Source: RAM1 sp041905405
GTDB taxonomy: Bacteria; Pseudomonadota; Gammaproteobacteria; Burkholderiales; Burkholderiaceae_C
Reading direction: 5' to 3'
DNA length: 64,000 nt
NCBI GenBank assembly: GCA_041905405.1
Contig: JAYRLC010000012.1
Location: 22,301 to 86,300 of the forward strand
The notes below the pieces were generated by a model, which saw only the letters and a list, made by a program, of their open reading frames with translations, was not told where the DNA came from and did no database searches. Both the position numbers and the translations under genes were made by a program. This document shows, piece by piece, positions 49,778 through 59,196 of the stretch (the first letter of the stretch is position 1; each line of letters starts with the position of its first letter).

Positions 49778-50605
49778 ATGACCTTCATCGACATGCTGCA
49801 AGACGCCCAGCAGCAAAACGGCAGCATGCTCTGCGTGGGGCTGGACCCCGAACCCGCGCGCTTTCCGGCGGGGCTCAAGGGCGACGCCAACAAGATCTAT
49901 GACTTCTGCGCGCGCATCGTCGACGCCACCGGCGACCTGGCCATCGCGTTCAAGCCGCAGATTGCCTATTTCGCCGCCCACCGGGCCGAGGGGCAGCTGG
50001 AACGCCTGATGGAGCACATGCGCCGCGTCGCGCCGCGCGTGCCCATCATCCTGGACGCCAAGCGCGGCGACATCGGCGCCACGGCCGAGCAGTACGCCAA
50101 GGAAGCCTTCGACCGCTATGGCGCCGACGCCGTGACGCTGTCGCCATTCATGGGCTTTGACTCGGTGCAGCCCTACCTCAAGTACGAAGGCAAGGGCGCG
50201 TTCCTGCTGTGCCGCACGTCCAACCCCGGCGGCGACGACCTGCAGAACCAGCGCCTGTCGTCTATTGACGGCGCGCCGCTGCTGTACGAGCACGTCGCGC
50301 GCCTGGCGCAGGGTCCGTGGAACCTGAACGGCCAGCTCGGCCTGGTGGTGGGCGCGACCTACCCGGCGGAAATCGAGCGCGTGCGGGCCGTGGCGCCCAC
50401 GGCGCCGCTGCTGATCCCGGGCGTCGGCGCGCAGGGCGGCGACGCCGTGGCGACGGTCAAGGCCGGCTGGCGGCCCGATGCGCCCATCGTGGTGAGCTCG
50501 TCGCGGGCGATCCTGTATGCGTCATCGGGCGACGACTTCACGGCCGCGGCGCGGGCCGAGGCAATCAGGACGCGCGACCTGCTGCAGAACGCGCGGCCCG
50601 TTTAG
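49778..50605 (+). CDS. pyrF: Orotidine 5'-phosphate decarboxylase PyrF
   Basis: A 275-residue enzyme of the long (type 2) OMP decarboxylase group that makes UMP in pyrimidine synthesis. The catalytic lysine/aspartate motif is VPIILDAKRGDIGATAEQYA. Other family blocks are LCVGLDPEPARFPAG, FLLCRTSNPGGDDLQ and LLIPGVGAQGGD. The start ATG is close behind the divergent transporter. It is followed by a dispersed repeat. Confidence 0.96.
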   Translation: MTFIDMLQDAQQQNGSMLCVGLDPEPARFPAGLKGDANKIYDFCARIVDATGDLAIAFKPQIAYFAAHRAEGQLERLMEHMRRVAPRVPIILDAKRGDIGATAEQYAKEAFDRYGADAVTLSPFMGFDSVQPYLKYEGKGAFLLCRTSNPGGDDLQNQRLSSIDGAPLLYEHVARLAQGPWNLNGQLGLVVGATYPAEIERVRAVAPTAPLLIPGVGAQGGDAVATVKAGWRPDAPIVVSSSRAILYASSGDDFTAAARAEAIRTRDLLQNARPV

Positions 50606-50619
50606 CACTTCAACTCCTG

Positions 50620-50654
50620 CTCCCTCTCCCTCTGGGAGAGGGCTGGGGTGAGGG
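50620..50654. repeat. Dispersed 35-bp palindromic repeat, copy 2
   Basis: Same 35 bp as 29840-29874 with one base different (GGGCTGGGG for GGGTTGGGG). It sits 15 bp after pyrF. Reading it on the minus strand gives the peptide LTPALSQRERE, a well-known false gene start in proteobacteria. Confidence 0.82.
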
Positions 50655-50891
50655 CATGCAGCGTTGCTATTGCTGCAAATTCACTCGGATGTCCCGTGGC
50701 GGGCGCGCCGGGCGTCCATGCCCGTTCTTCGCTACGAGCTCGCGCAGATGTTTGCGTAAAACGCAGCGGGCTCGTCGCTACCCCTGTTGCATCACGCCCA
50801 ACTCTTGTACGCAGCGCGAATCCTGCGCTACGCCCGGGCATGGCCACCCGTCACGCCATCGGGGCTTTGAAGAGATGCCTGGCTTCGGGAG
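50655..50891. other. Gene-free structured spacer after pyrF
   Basis: No gene is supported. It holds an imperfect inverted repeat with cores CCATGCCCG (50716-50724) and CGGGCATGG (50834-50842), and a smaller stem formed by ACGAGC and GCTCGT around GCGTAAAACGC. It resembles other intergenic palindromes of this window in size and CG content, but not in sequence. Confidence 0.5.
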
Positions 50892-51806
50892 TCAGCGCGC
50901 CGCCAGCCTGGGGCCGAGCATCACCACCGCCAGCGCAGCCACCACCAGCGTGACGCCGGCCCACTGCCAGGCCGTCACGACCTCGCCCAGCACGAACATG
51001 CCGGCGGCCAGCCCGACCACGGGCACGCCCAGGCTGAACGGCGCGACGCGGTTGGCGGCGTAGCGGCGCAGCAGGCTGGTCCACAGCGCATAGGCCAGGA
51101 TGGTCGCGATCCAGCCCAGGAACGCGACCGACAGCCAGCCCGACAGCGGCGCGCCCAGCCAGTGCCAGCGCACGGCCGGCGGATCGGCCAGCCACGAAAA
51201 CACCATGAACGGCACGATGGGCACCAGGCTGCCCCAGACCACGAAGCCCAGGGCGTCGTAGTGGGGGTTTTCCTGCTGGGCCTTGCGCGCGACGATGTTG
51301 GACACGGCCCACATGGCCGCGGCGCAGAGGTTGAGCACCAGGCCCCAGAAGGTCGTGGCGGTCGAGGCCGCGGGCGCGATGTAGTTCATGGCAAAGCAGC
51401 CCAGCCCCAGCGCCGCCAGGCCCAGGCCGATCTGCAGCGGGCGGTTCGGCCGCTCGTGCAGCAGCACGAACGCAAAGATGGCCGTGAAGAACACCTGCGT
51501 CTGCATCAGCACCGACGCGAGCGCCGCCGTCATGCCCACCTTCAGCGCGCTGAACAGGAAGCCGAACTGCCCCACGCCCTGGCACAGCCCGTACAGCACC
51601 ACCCACTTCCAGTGCAGGCGCGGCGCCTTCACCAGCAGCACCAGCGGCAGCACCGCGAGCACGTAGCGCGCGGCGCCCAGCTGGAACGGCGTGAAGTCGC
51701 GCAGTGCGTATTTCATGGCGACGAAATTGACGCCCCAGATGACCACCACGCCCAGCAGCGCGGCATAGTCGCGGCCCGAAAAGGGCTGCGGTTGCGCGCC
51801 GCCCAC
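50892..51806 (-). CDS. EamA/DMT-family transporter
   Basis: A 304-residue ten-helix transporter, starting with GTG that shares one base with the stop of the thioesterase gene. Core: ALLGVVVIWGVNFVAMKYAL, LNLCAAAMWAVSNIVARKAQ and VAFLGWIATILAYALWTSLL. It resembles the RhaT/YedA-type EamA exporters (including the O-acetylserine/cysteine exporter EamA). The pair with the thioesterase is likely one transcript; no substrate is indicated. Confidence 0.86.
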   Translation of the reverse strand: MGGAQPQPFSGRDYAALLGVVVIWGVNFVAMKYALRDFTPFQLGAARYVLAVLPLVLLVKAPRLHWKWVVLYGLCQGVGQFGFLFSALKVGMTAALASVLMQTQVFFTAIFAFVLLHERPNRPLQIGLGLAALGLGCFAMNYIAPAASTATTFWGLVLNLCAAAMWAVSNIVARKAQQENPHYDALGFVVWGSLVPIVPFMVFSWLADPPAVRWHWLGAPLSGWLSVAFLGWIATILAYALWTSLLRRYAANRVAPFSLGVPVVGLAAGMFVLGEVVTAWQWAGVTLVVAALAVVMLGPRLAAR

Positions 51807-52279
51807 TACTGCGCCGCCCGCGATGCGTCCAGCTGTGCCCTGGCGCGCGCGGCCAGCGCCACCTCGCCGGGCGTCTCGGGGGACCAGGCGTCGATGGGCA
51901 TGGGCCGGCCGTGCGAGTCCACCGACACGAACACGATCAGGCATTCGGTGGTCTTTTCGAGCTGGCCGCCCTTCATGTCGCCGCTGCGCACCTCGACCGC
52001 GATGTTCATGCTGGTGCTGCCGGTATAGGCCAGGCGCGCCTCCACTTCGACCAGGTCGCCGATCATGATGGGCCGGTGAAAGCGGATGCCGCCCACGTAC
52101 ACGGTGACGCAATAGCGCTTGGCCCAGCTCGTGGCGCAGGCGTAGCCGGCCTCGTCGATCCATTTCATGACGGTGCCGCCATGGACTTTGCCGCCAAAGT
52201 TGACGGCGCTGGGTTCGGCCAGGAAGCGCAGGGTGATCGAGGACATCGGGGGGCGGTGTGTTTCAAGGGCGGAAGCCAT
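51806..52279 (-). CDS. Acyl-CoA thioesterase (hotdog fold)
   Basis: A 157-residue YciA/BACH-type thioesterase: RFLAEPSAVNFGGKVHGGTV, KWIDEAGYACATSWAKRYCV and IMIGDLVEVEARLAYTGSTS. The N-x-x-G-x-x-H-G-G pattern and the Asp in KWIDEAG are the active-site features. It cleaves medium or short acyl-CoA. Starts at 52279 or 52282 are chosen because the ATG at 52246 has no ribosome site, but the start is uncertain. Confidence 0.87.
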   Translation of the reverse strand: MASALETHRPPMSSITLRFLAEPSAVNFGGKVHGGTVMKWIDEAGYACATSWAKRYCVTVYVGGIRFHRPIMIGDLVEVEARLAYTGSTSMNIAVEVRSGDMKGGQLEKTTECLIVFVSVDSHGRPMPIDAWSPETPGEVALAARARAQLDASRAAQ

Positions 52280-52390
52280 CATTATCCCGGCCTGTCGGCA
52301 ATGGGCGATGCGCTTTGGCGGCGGCTTCCTACAGCATGGCGCGCGTGCAGGCCCTATCGTCATGCGCAGCCATCTTCACGGAGAGCCAAC

Positions 52391-52903
52391 ATGAATACGA
52401 ATGTCCAGAAGTTTCTTGCAGCCGGCATGGCCGCGCTGCTGGCTTGTGCCACACCCGCCTTCGCAGAAAAGCCCGAATGGGCCGGCCAGGGCAAAGACAA
52501 GCACGCTGAAAAGCATGGCGCCAAACACGAAGGCAAGCACGACCGCAAACAGGCCAAAGGCGGCGACGTGGACGTGAACGTGCGCATCGGCGCGTACTTC
52601 GGCGATGCGCAGCGTGTCGCGGCGCGCGATTACTACGCGCCGCAGTTCCGCGCCGGCAAATGCCCGCCGGGCCTGGCCAAAAAGAACAACGGCTGCCTGC
52701 CTCCGGGCCAGGCCAGGAAGTGGGCGATCGGCCAGCCGTTGCCGCGCGATGTGGTGTATTACCCCGTGCCGGCCGCCGTCATCGTGCAGCTGGGCGCACC
52801 GCCCGCCGGCCACAAGTACGTGCGCGTGGCGGCGGACATCCTGCTGATCGCCGTGGGCACAAGCATGGTCATCGACGCGATCGAGGACCTGTCGCGCATG
52901 TAA
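52391..52903 (+). CDS. Exported CigR/RcnB-like protein
   Basis: A 170-residue periplasmic or membrane-bound protein. Signal peptide ends ACATPAFA. A Lys/His-rich stretch (GKDKHAEKHGAKHEGKHDRK) could bind metal. The C-terminal domain CPPGLAKKNNGCLPPGQARK and the hydrophobic tail ILLIAVGTSMVIDAIEDL are typical of the CigR/RcnB family, known from a Salmonella anti-virulence protein and a nickel/cobalt homeostasis protein. Convergent with uvrA without gap. Confidence 0.8.
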   Translation: MNTNVQKFLAAGMAALLACATPAFAEKPEWAGQGKDKHAEKHGAKHEGKHDRKQAKGGDVDVNVRIGAYFGDAQRVAARDYYAPQFRAGKCPPGLAKKNNGCLPPGQARKWAIGQPLPRDVVYYPVPAAVIVQLGAPPAGHKYVRVAADILLIAVGTSMVIDAIEDLSRM

Positions 52904-55834
52904 TCAGAGCAGCCGCTTGAGGTAGCGCCCCGTGTGGCTCGCCTCGTTGGCGGCAATCGCCTCGGGCGTGCCGGTGCCCACCACGGTGCCGCCGCCCGCG
53001 CCGCCTTCGGGGCCCATGTCGATGAGCCAGTCGGCGGTCTTGATCACGTCCAGGTTGTGTTCGATCACGACGATGGTGTTGCCCGCGTCGCGCAGCTGGT
53101 GCAGCACCTTCAGCAGCAGGGCGATGTCGGCAAAGTGCAGGCCCGTCGTCGGCTCGTCCAGGATGTACAGCGTGCGGCCGGTGTCGCGCTTGCTCAATTC
53201 AAGCGCGAGCTTGACGCGCTGGGCCTCGCCGCCGGACAGCGTGGTGGCCGACTGGCCGAGCTTGATGTAGCTCAGGCCCACGTCCAGCAGCGTCTGCAGC
53301 TTGCGCGCGATGGTGGGCACGGCCTTCAAAAATTCGTGCGCGTCTTCCACCGTCATGTCCAGGATCTGCGCGATGTTGCGGCCCTTCCAGAGCACTTCCA
53401 GCGTTTCGCGGTTGTAGCGCATGCCTTTGCACACGTCGCAGGGCACGTACACGTCGGGCAGAAAGTGCATCTCGACCTTGACCACGCCGTCGCCCTGGCA
53501 GGCCTCGCAGCGGCCGCCCGCGACGTTGAAGCTGAAGCGGCCGGGGCCGTAGCCGCGCTCCTTGGCCGTGGACGTCTCGGCCATCAGCTCGCGGATCGGC
53601 GTGAACAGGCCCGTGTAGGTGGCCGGATTGCTGCGCGGCGTGCGGCCGATGGGCGACTGGTCGACGTTGATGACCTTGTCGAAGTGCTCGATACCGTCGA
53701 TGGACTCGTGCGCCGCGGGCTCCTCGTGCGCGCGGTAGATCTGGCGCGCCACGGCCGCGTACAGCGTGTCGTTGACCAGCGTGGACTTGCCCGAGCCCGA
53801 CACGCCGGTCACGCAGGTCAGCAGCCCTACCGGGATGTCCACGCTCACGTTCTTGAGGTTGTTGCCGGTGGCGCCGACGATGCGCAGCACCTGCGGGTCG
53901 GCCTGGCCGGCCAGCGTGTGGCGCTTGGCAGGCACCTCGATCTTCAGCGTCTGCGCCAGGTACTGGCCGGTCAGTGATTCCTTGTTGGCCAGCAGGTCCT
54001 GGAACGTGCCCTGCGCGATCACGCGCCCGCCGTGGATGCCCGCGCCCAGGCCCATGTCGATCACGTGGTCGGCCGCGCGGATCATGTCCTCGTCGTGCTC
54101 GACCACCAGCACGCTGTTGCCGATGTCGCGCAGGTGCTTCAGCGTGCCGATCAGCCGGTCGTTGTCGCGCTGGTGCAGGCCGATGCTGGGCTCGTCCAGC
54201 ACGTACATCACGCCGGTCAGGCCCGAGCCGATCTGGCTGGCCAGGCGGATGCGCTGCGCCTCGCCGCCGCTCAGGGTGTCGGCGCTGCGGTCCAGGCTCA
54301 GGTAGTTCAGGCCCACGTCGTTCAAAAACTTCAGGCGCAGGCCGATCTCGCGCACGACCTTGTCGGCGATCTCGGCCTTGGCGCCGTGCATCTTCAGCGT
54401 GTTGAAGTAGCCCAGCGCTTCGCGCAGCGTCGCGCGGCTGATCTCGTAGATGGCGCGCGACTGCTCGCCTTCGCCCACGCGCACGTGGCGCGCCTCGCGG
54501 CGCAGGCGCGTGCCGCCGCAGTCGGTGCAGGGCTGCAGGCTGCGGTAGCGGGCCAGCTCCTCGCGCACGGCGACCGAATCGGTCTCGCGGTAGCGCCGCT
54601 CCATGTTGGGGATGATGCCCTCGAAGGGGTGTTTCTTCACGAGCTTCTTGCCCGCGAAGTTGCCCGAGTCCATCGTGTAGCTGAAGCGGATTTCCTCGTC
54701 GCCCGAGCCGTGCAGCACGGCGTTCTGGATCGGCAGGGCCAGGTCCTCGAACGGCGCATCGACGCTGAACTTGTAATGCTTGGCCAGGCTTTCGATCAGG
54801 CTGAAGTAATAGCCGTTGCGCCGGTCCCAGCCCTTGACGGCGCCGCCGGCCAGGCTCAGCGACGGGAAGGCGACCACGCGCAGCGGGTCGAAGAACTCCA
54901 TGTGGCCCAGCCCGTCGCACGACGGGCAGGCGCCGGCCGGCGCGTTGAACGAGAACAGGCGCGGCTCCAGCTCGCTGATGGAGTAGGTGCAGACGGGGCA
55001 CGAGAACTTGGCGTTGAAGAGGTGTTCCTTGTCGCCATCCATTTCGAGTGCGATGGCGCGCCCCTCGGCCAGGCGCAGCGCGGCCTCGAAGCTCTCGGCC
55101 AGGCGTTGCGTGACATCAGTGCGCACCTTCAGCCGGTCGATCACCACGTCGATGTCGTGCTTCTCGCTTTTCTTGAGCTTGGGCAGGTCCTCGTACTCGT
55201 ACGCCTTGCCGTCCACGCGGAAGCGCACGTAGCCCTGCGCCTGCATCTGCTCGAACACATCGGCGAACTCACCCTTGCGGTCGCGCGCGATGGGCGCGAG
55301 GATCATGAGCTTCGTGTCCTCGGGCAGCGCAAGCACGGCGTCCACCATCTGGCTCACGGTCTGCGACTGCAGCGGCAAATGGTGTTCGGGGCAGTAGGGC
55401 GTGCCGGCGCGCGCGAACAAAAGGCGCAGGTAGTCGTGGATCTCGGTCACCGTGCCCACGGTGGAGCGCGGGTTGTGGCTGGTGGCCTTCTGCTCGATGC
55501 TGATGGCGGGCGACAGGCCCTCGATCACGTCCACGTCGGGCTTGTCCATGAGCTGCAAAAACTGCCGCGCATAGGCGCTCAGGCTCTCCACATAGCGGCG
55601 CTGGCCTTCGGCATACAGCGTGTCGAACGCGAGCGACGATTTGCCCGAGCCCGACAGACCCGTGATCACCACGAGCTGGTTGCGCGGGATGTCCAGGTCC
55701 ACGTTCTTGAGGTTGTGCGTGCGTGCCCCGCGGATGGCAATCCGCTGGGCGGCGAGCGCGGCCGCCAGGTAGGGGCCGTCGGAGGCGTCAGTGGGGGAGT
55801 TCAAGCGCGGTCCGGTGTCAGAGCAACCGGCCAT
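52904..55834 (-). CDS. uvrA: Excinuclease ABC subunit UvrA
   Basis: A 976-residue damage-recognition ATPase of nucleotide excision repair. Two ABC modules: Walker A GLSGSGKSSLA and GVSGSGKSTLV, signatures LSGGEAQRIRLASQIG and LSGGEAQRVKLALELS. Zinc modules are seen at CPVC...CPSC and CEAC...CDVC. The ATG at 55834 is chosen; the first conserved block (AIRGARTHNLKNVDLDIP) begins about 30 residues later, slightly more than in E. coli (940). It is divergent from the MFS gene, with 173 bp between. Confidence 0.96.
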   Translation of the reverse strand: MAGCSDTGPRLNSPTDASDGPYLAAALAAQRIAIRGARTHNLKNVDLDIPRNQLVVITGLSGSGKSSLAFDTLYAEGQRRYVESLSAYARQFLQLMDKPDVDVIEGLSPAISIEQKATSHNPRSTVGTVTEIHDYLRLLFARAGTPYCPEHHLPLQSQTVSQMVDAVLALPEDTKLMILAPIARDRKGEFADVFEQMQAQGYVRFRVDGKAYEYEDLPKLKKSEKHDIDVVIDRLKVRTDVTQRLAESFEAALRLAEGRAIALEMDGDKEHLFNAKFSCPVCTYSISELEPRLFSFNAPAGACPSCDGLGHMEFFDPLRVVAFPSLSLAGGAVKGWDRRNGYYFSLIESLAKHYKFSVDAPFEDLALPIQNAVLHGSGDEEIRFSYTMDSGNFAGKKLVKKHPFEGIIPNMERRYRETDSVAVREELARYRSLQPCTDCGGTRLRREARHVRVGEGEQSRAIYEISRATLREALGYFNTLKMHGAKAEIADKVVREIGLRLKFLNDVGLNYLSLDRSADTLSGGEAQRIRLASQIGSGLTGVMYVLDEPSIGLHQRDNDRLIGTLKHLRDIGNSVLVVEHDEDMIRAADHVIDMGLGAGIHGGRVIAQGTFQDLLANKESLTGQYLAQTLKIEVPAKRHTLAGQADPQVLRIVGATGNNLKNVSVDIPVGLLTCVTGVSGSGKSTLVNDTLYAAVARQIYRAHEEPAAHESIDGIEHFDKVINVDQSPIGRTPRSNPATYTGLFTPIRELMAETSTAKERGYGPGRFSFNVAGGRCEACQGDGVVKVEMHFLPDVYVPCDVCKGMRYNRETLEVLWKGRNIAQILDMTVEDAHEFLKAVPTIARKLQTLLDVGLSYIKLGQSATTLSGGEAQRVKLALELSKRDTGRTLYILDEPTTGLHFADIALLLKVLHQLRDAGNTIVVIEHNLDVIKTADWLIDMGPEGGAGGGTVVGTGTPEAIAANEASHTGRYLKRLL

Positions 55835-56007
55835 GATAGTGCGCCGGCCCATCCCCTGCACCTGGCTCCGGGCGCCGGATGCAGGACAATGGCGGGCCTG
55901 CTGACGGATTGGCGTTCGGCAGGCCCCCTTTTTTGCCACTTTCCGGTGCATTCGCGCCTGCCTTGACCTTGCACGCCCCGCGCAGTCCATCCCCGCAGTC
56001 CCACACC

Positions 56008-57180
56008 ATGCTGCCCGCCGAGCGCCGTGCCAGCGGCTGGCTGGCCGGCATTTTTGCGCTGCGCATGCTGGGCCTGTTTCTGGTGCTGCCTGTGTTTGCG
56101 CTGCAGGCGCGGGCCTATGCGGGCGGCGACGATCCGGCGCTGGTCGGGTTGGCGCTGGGCATCTATGGCCTGGTGCAGGCGATGCTGCAGCTGCCGCTGG
56201 GCGCGGCCTCCGACCGGTGGGGCCGCAAGCGCGTCATCGTCGCGGGGCTGCTGGTGTTTGCGCTGGGCAGCCTGGTGGCCGCGACGGCCACCAGCGTCTG
56301 GGGCTTGCTCGCCGGCCGCGCGCTGCAGGGCGCGGGCGCGATCTCGGCCGCCATCACGGCGCTGCTGGCGGACCAGACGCGTGACGCGGTGCGCACCAAG
56401 GCCATGGCGTTGGTCGGCGCAAGCATCGGGCTCACGTTCGCGCTGTCGCTGGTGGCGGCGCCGGTGCTGGCGTCGCATTTCGGGCTGGCGGGCATTTTCT
56501 GGCTGACGGCCTTGCTGGCGGCCGGCGGCATCGCCGCAGTGATCTGGGGCGTGCCGGCGGAGCAACCGATGCCGGCAGTGGGTCCGCGCCAGCCCCTGGG
56601 CCGTGTGCTGCGTGACGGCACGTTGCTGCGGTTGAATGCCGGGGTGTTCCTGCTGCATGCGGTGCAGGTGGCCATGTGGGTGGCGGTGCCCGGCCTGCTG
56701 GTGCGTGCCGGCCTGGCGCAGGGCGCGCACTGGATGGTGTACCTGCCGGCCGTGCTGGGCTCCTTCGTGGTGATGGGCGCCACGCTGTTCCCCCTGGAGC
56801 GGCGCGGCTACCTGCGCGCGGCCCTGCTGGGTGCGATCGCCGCCGTCGGGTTGGCGCAGCTGGGCCTGGGGCTGGCGGCGGCCGTTGCCGGGGGACCGCC
56901 GCCCGTGGCGGTCCTGGGCGCGCTGCTGTTCGTGTTCTTCTGCGGCTTCAACATGCTGGAGGCCAGCCAGCCCAGCCTGGTGTCGCGTCTGGCGCCGCCC
57001 GCGGCCCGTGGCACGGCGCTGGGCATCTACAACACCACGCAGTCGCTGGGCCTGTTCGCGGGTGGTGCCGCGGGCGGTTTGATGGTGACCCATGCCGGCC
57101 CGGCCGGCCTGTTTGCTGGCGCGGCGGCCCTGTGCGTGGTGTGGCTGGCGATCAGCTGGAGGCTGCGCGTCAAGCCTTGA
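56008..57180 (+). CDS. MFS transporter (YajR-like)
   Basis: A 390-residue major facilitator with twelve helices. Motif A is present in the first loop: LPLGAASDRWGRKRVIVAGL, and FALRMLGLFLVLPVFALQAR is typical of the YajR/drug-efflux subgroup. The usual uvrA-MFS-ssb order of Burkholderiales is kept, apart from the ClC gene inserted here. The last bases overlap the end of the ClC gene by 11 bp (convergent). The frame is open upstream but the ATG at 56008 gives a normal N-terminus. Confidence 0.9.
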   Translation: MLPAERRASGWLAGIFALRMLGLFLVLPVFALQARAYAGGDDPALVGLALGIYGLVQAMLQLPLGAASDRWGRKRVIVAGLLVFALGSLVAATATSVWGLLAGRALQGAGAISAAITALLADQTRDAVRTKAMALVGASIGLTFALSLVAAPVLASHFGLAGIFWLTALLAAGGIAAVIWGVPAEQPMPAVGPRQPLGRVLRDGTLLRLNAGVFLLHAVQVAMWVAVPGLLVRAGLAQGAHWMVYLPAVLGSFVVMGATLFPLERRGYLRAALLGAIAAVGLAQLGLGLAAAVAGGPPPVAVLGALLFVFFCGFNMLEASQPSLVSRLAPPAARGTALGIYNTTQSLGLFAGGAAGGLMVTHAGPAGLFAGAAALCVVWLAISWRLRVKP

Positions 57181-58549
57181 CGGACGCAGGCGCGGGCGGC
57201 TGCGTGGCGGGCTGCGCTGGCGCGGTGGGCTGCAACTGCTGGACCATGTAGTCCGCAAGCGTTGGGTACAGTGGCCGCGTGACCAGCCGGGACAGCAGGC
57301 TGGCCACCAGAGCGCAGGCCATCAGGCTGAGCACCATGGAATGGCCGTCGGTCATCTCCATCACGATGATCATGGCGGTGATGGGGGTCTGCGTGACAGC
57401 GGCCAGGAATCCCGCCATGCCCAGCGCGATCAGCGCCGCCAGGTGTTGCGGTGATTGCGTGAGCACGGCAACGTCCGCGCCCACGCTGGCGCCGATGGAC
57501 AGTGCCGGCCCGAACAGCCCGCCGGGCGCGCCGGACCACGCGGACAGCCAGGACGACACGAACTTCAGCCAGGTGTAGATGAGCGGTGTGTTGGCATCGC
57601 CCGCCGCGCGGCCCAGCAGCTCCTGCGTGTGGTGATGACCGCCGCCGACAGCGGCGCCCTGGGTTACCACGCAGATCAGCGCCACGCCGAACCCGCAGGC
57701 CGCCGCGAATCGCACCGGGTAGGCCCGGCGCCAGGCGCTGAACCGGTCGGGCAGGCCGGTGAGCGAGGCGATCAGCAGCCGCGCCAGCAGGCCGCCCAGC
57801 AGGCCGCAGGCCAGGGCCGTGAAAGCGCCGGGCAGCAGCAGGCTCCACCACGACAGCGCTTCAGCATGGATGCGCCCGAAGTACGAGAAGTTGCCGAATG
57901 CCGACACCGACACCAGACCCGCGGCCACGATGGCGGCCAGCATCAGGCCGCTGCTGCGCTGCTCGATGCGGCGTGACAGCTCCTCGATGGCGAACACGAT
58001 ACCGCCCAGCGGTGTGTTGAAGGCAGCGGCAATGCCGGCGGCGCCGCCTGCCACCAGCAGCTCGCGGTCGCTGATGGCCGAGCGTGGCGACAGCCAGCGC
58101 CGCGCCTGCAGCATCACGCCTGCGGCGACCTGTACCGAGGGCCCCTGCCGGCCGATGGACAGGCCGGCCAGCAGGCCGCCGGAGACAGTCAGTGCCTTGC
58201 CCAGCGACAGGCGCAGCGAGACAAAACGGCCATGGTCGGCGGGTGCGACCTGCGGATCCAGCGCCGCGCACACTTGGGGCACGCCCGATCCCGCAGCGCC
58301 CGCGAACCAGCGCCGCGTGGCCCAGACAATGGTGGCTGTCAGTGCAGGCGTCCAGATGAGCGGCAGCCACCAGCGCCGTTCACGCAGTGCCAGAAACAGG
58401 TCGAATGCGCCATCGGCCAGCAGCGTGAAGCCCACCACGGCCAGTCCCGACAGGATGGCAAAGCCCAACACCACCACCCGGTCCAGCCAGAGCCTGCCGC
58501 TGGCGAATTCGTTGCGCAGGTTCTGCAGAAAATCCGGCTCACCGTTCAT
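57170..58549 (-). CDS. ClC-family chloride channel/transporter without gating glutamate
   Basis: A 459-residue ClC protein with about 16-18 membrane helices. Filter motifs: GSGVP (87-91), GRQGP (133-137) and GGLFGP near residue 350. In characterised exchangers the second motif is GREGP and its Glu gates chloride and protons; here it is Gln135. The intracellular proton Glu region is kept (AIEELSRRI, 188-196). It may therefore run as an ungated, proton-independent conductor. The start at 58549 is chosen over an ATG 39 bp upstream. It sits inside the usual MFS-ssb pair. Confidence 0.88.
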   Translation of the reverse strand: MNGEPDFLQNLRNEFASGRLWLDRVVVLGFAILSGLAVVGFTLLADGAFDLFLALRERRWWLPLIWTPALTATIVWATRRWFAGAAGSGVPQVCAALDPQVAPADHGRFVSLRLSLGKALTVSGGLLAGLSIGRQGPSVQVAAGVMLQARRWLSPRSAISDRELLVAGGAAGIAAAFNTPLGGIVFAIEELSRRIEQRSSGLMLAAIVAAGLVSVSAFGNFSYFGRIHAEALSWWSLLLPGAFTALACGLLGGLLARLLIASLTGLPDRFSAWRRAYPVRFAAACGFGVALICVVTQGAAVGGGHHHTQELLGRAAGDANTPLIYTWLKFVSSWLSAWSGAPGGLFGPALSIGASVGADVAVLTQSPQHLAALIALGMAGFLAAVTQTPITAMIIVMEMTDGHSMVLSLMACALVASLLSRLVTRPLYPTLADYMVQQLQPTAPAQPATQPPAPASVKA

Positions 58550-58644
58550 CGGGGGATTCTGGCACGCGCAACCCGTGGGATGCGGCACAATCGCCTGCTG
58601 CGGGCGCGTGGGCGCTCAGACATCTCTTTCAGGGCAAGCACACC

Positions 58645-59145
58645 ATGGCATCCGTCAACAAAGTCATCCTGGTCGGCAACTGCGGCCGCGACCCCGAAAT
58701 CCGTTACCTGCCATCCGGGCAGGCCGTGGCCAACATCAGCGTGGCCACCAGCAGCCGCCGCAAGGACAAGAATTCCGGCGAAATGATCGAGGACACCCAG
58801 TGGCACCGCGTCACGTTCTTCGACCGCCTGGCCGAAATCGTCGGTGAATACGTCAAGAAAGGCCGCCCGATCTACGTCGAAGGCCGCCTGAGCTACCGCA
58901 AGTACACCGACAAGGACGGCATCGAGAAGTCGGCGACCGACATCATCGCCACCGAACTGCAACTGCTGGGCGGCCGTGAAGGCATGGGCGGTGGTGGCGG
59001 CGGTGGTGACGAGGACGGCGGCGGTTTCCAGCGCCGCGCGCCGGCGCCCGCGTCGCGTCCGGCGGCCGCGCCAGCCGGCCAGCGCGCTCCCGCGCCCAAG
59101 CCCGCCAGCGGCTTTGACGACATGGACGACGACATCCCGTTCTGA
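58645..59145 (+). CDS. ssb: Single-stranded DNA-binding protein Ssb
   Basis: A 166-residue OB-fold protein: ASVNKVILVGNCGRDPEIRY, WHRVTFFDRLAEIVGEYVKK and a Gly-rich linker (residues about 110-125), ending in the acidic tail DDMDDDIPF that recruits repair and replication partners. Standard length and tail. A terminator lies 21 bp beyond the stop. Confidence 0.97.
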   Translation: MASVNKVILVGNCGRDPEIRYLPSGQAVANISVATSSRRKDKNSGEMIEDTQWHRVTFFDRLAEIVGEYVKKGRPIYVEGRLSYRKYTDKDGIEKSATDIIATELQLLGGREGMGGGGGGGDEDGGGFQRRAPAPASRPAAAPAGQRAPAPKPASGFDDMDDDIPF

Positions 59146-59166
59146 GCCTCGCGCCCGTTCTCGCAA

Positions 59167-59192
59167 AAAAGCCCGGCAGCCGCCGGGCTTTT
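59167..59192. terminator. Bidirectional rho-independent terminator
   Basis: Stem GCCCGGC-agcc-GCCGGGC (59171-59188) flanked by AAAAAA on the left and TTTT on the right, so it can stop ssb transcription (plus strand) and the DUF2827 operon (minus strand, six T). Confidence 0.88.
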
Positions 59193-59196
59193 GCTT

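Noticed and set aside
50602..50847. 81-codon frame with LTPALSQRERE
   Set aside because: The peptide comes from the dispersed 35-bp repeat, a known source of false genes.
54032..55966. 644-codon open frame on the plus strand opposite uvrA
   Set aside because: uvrA is certain on the minus strand and the frame has no recognisable motif.
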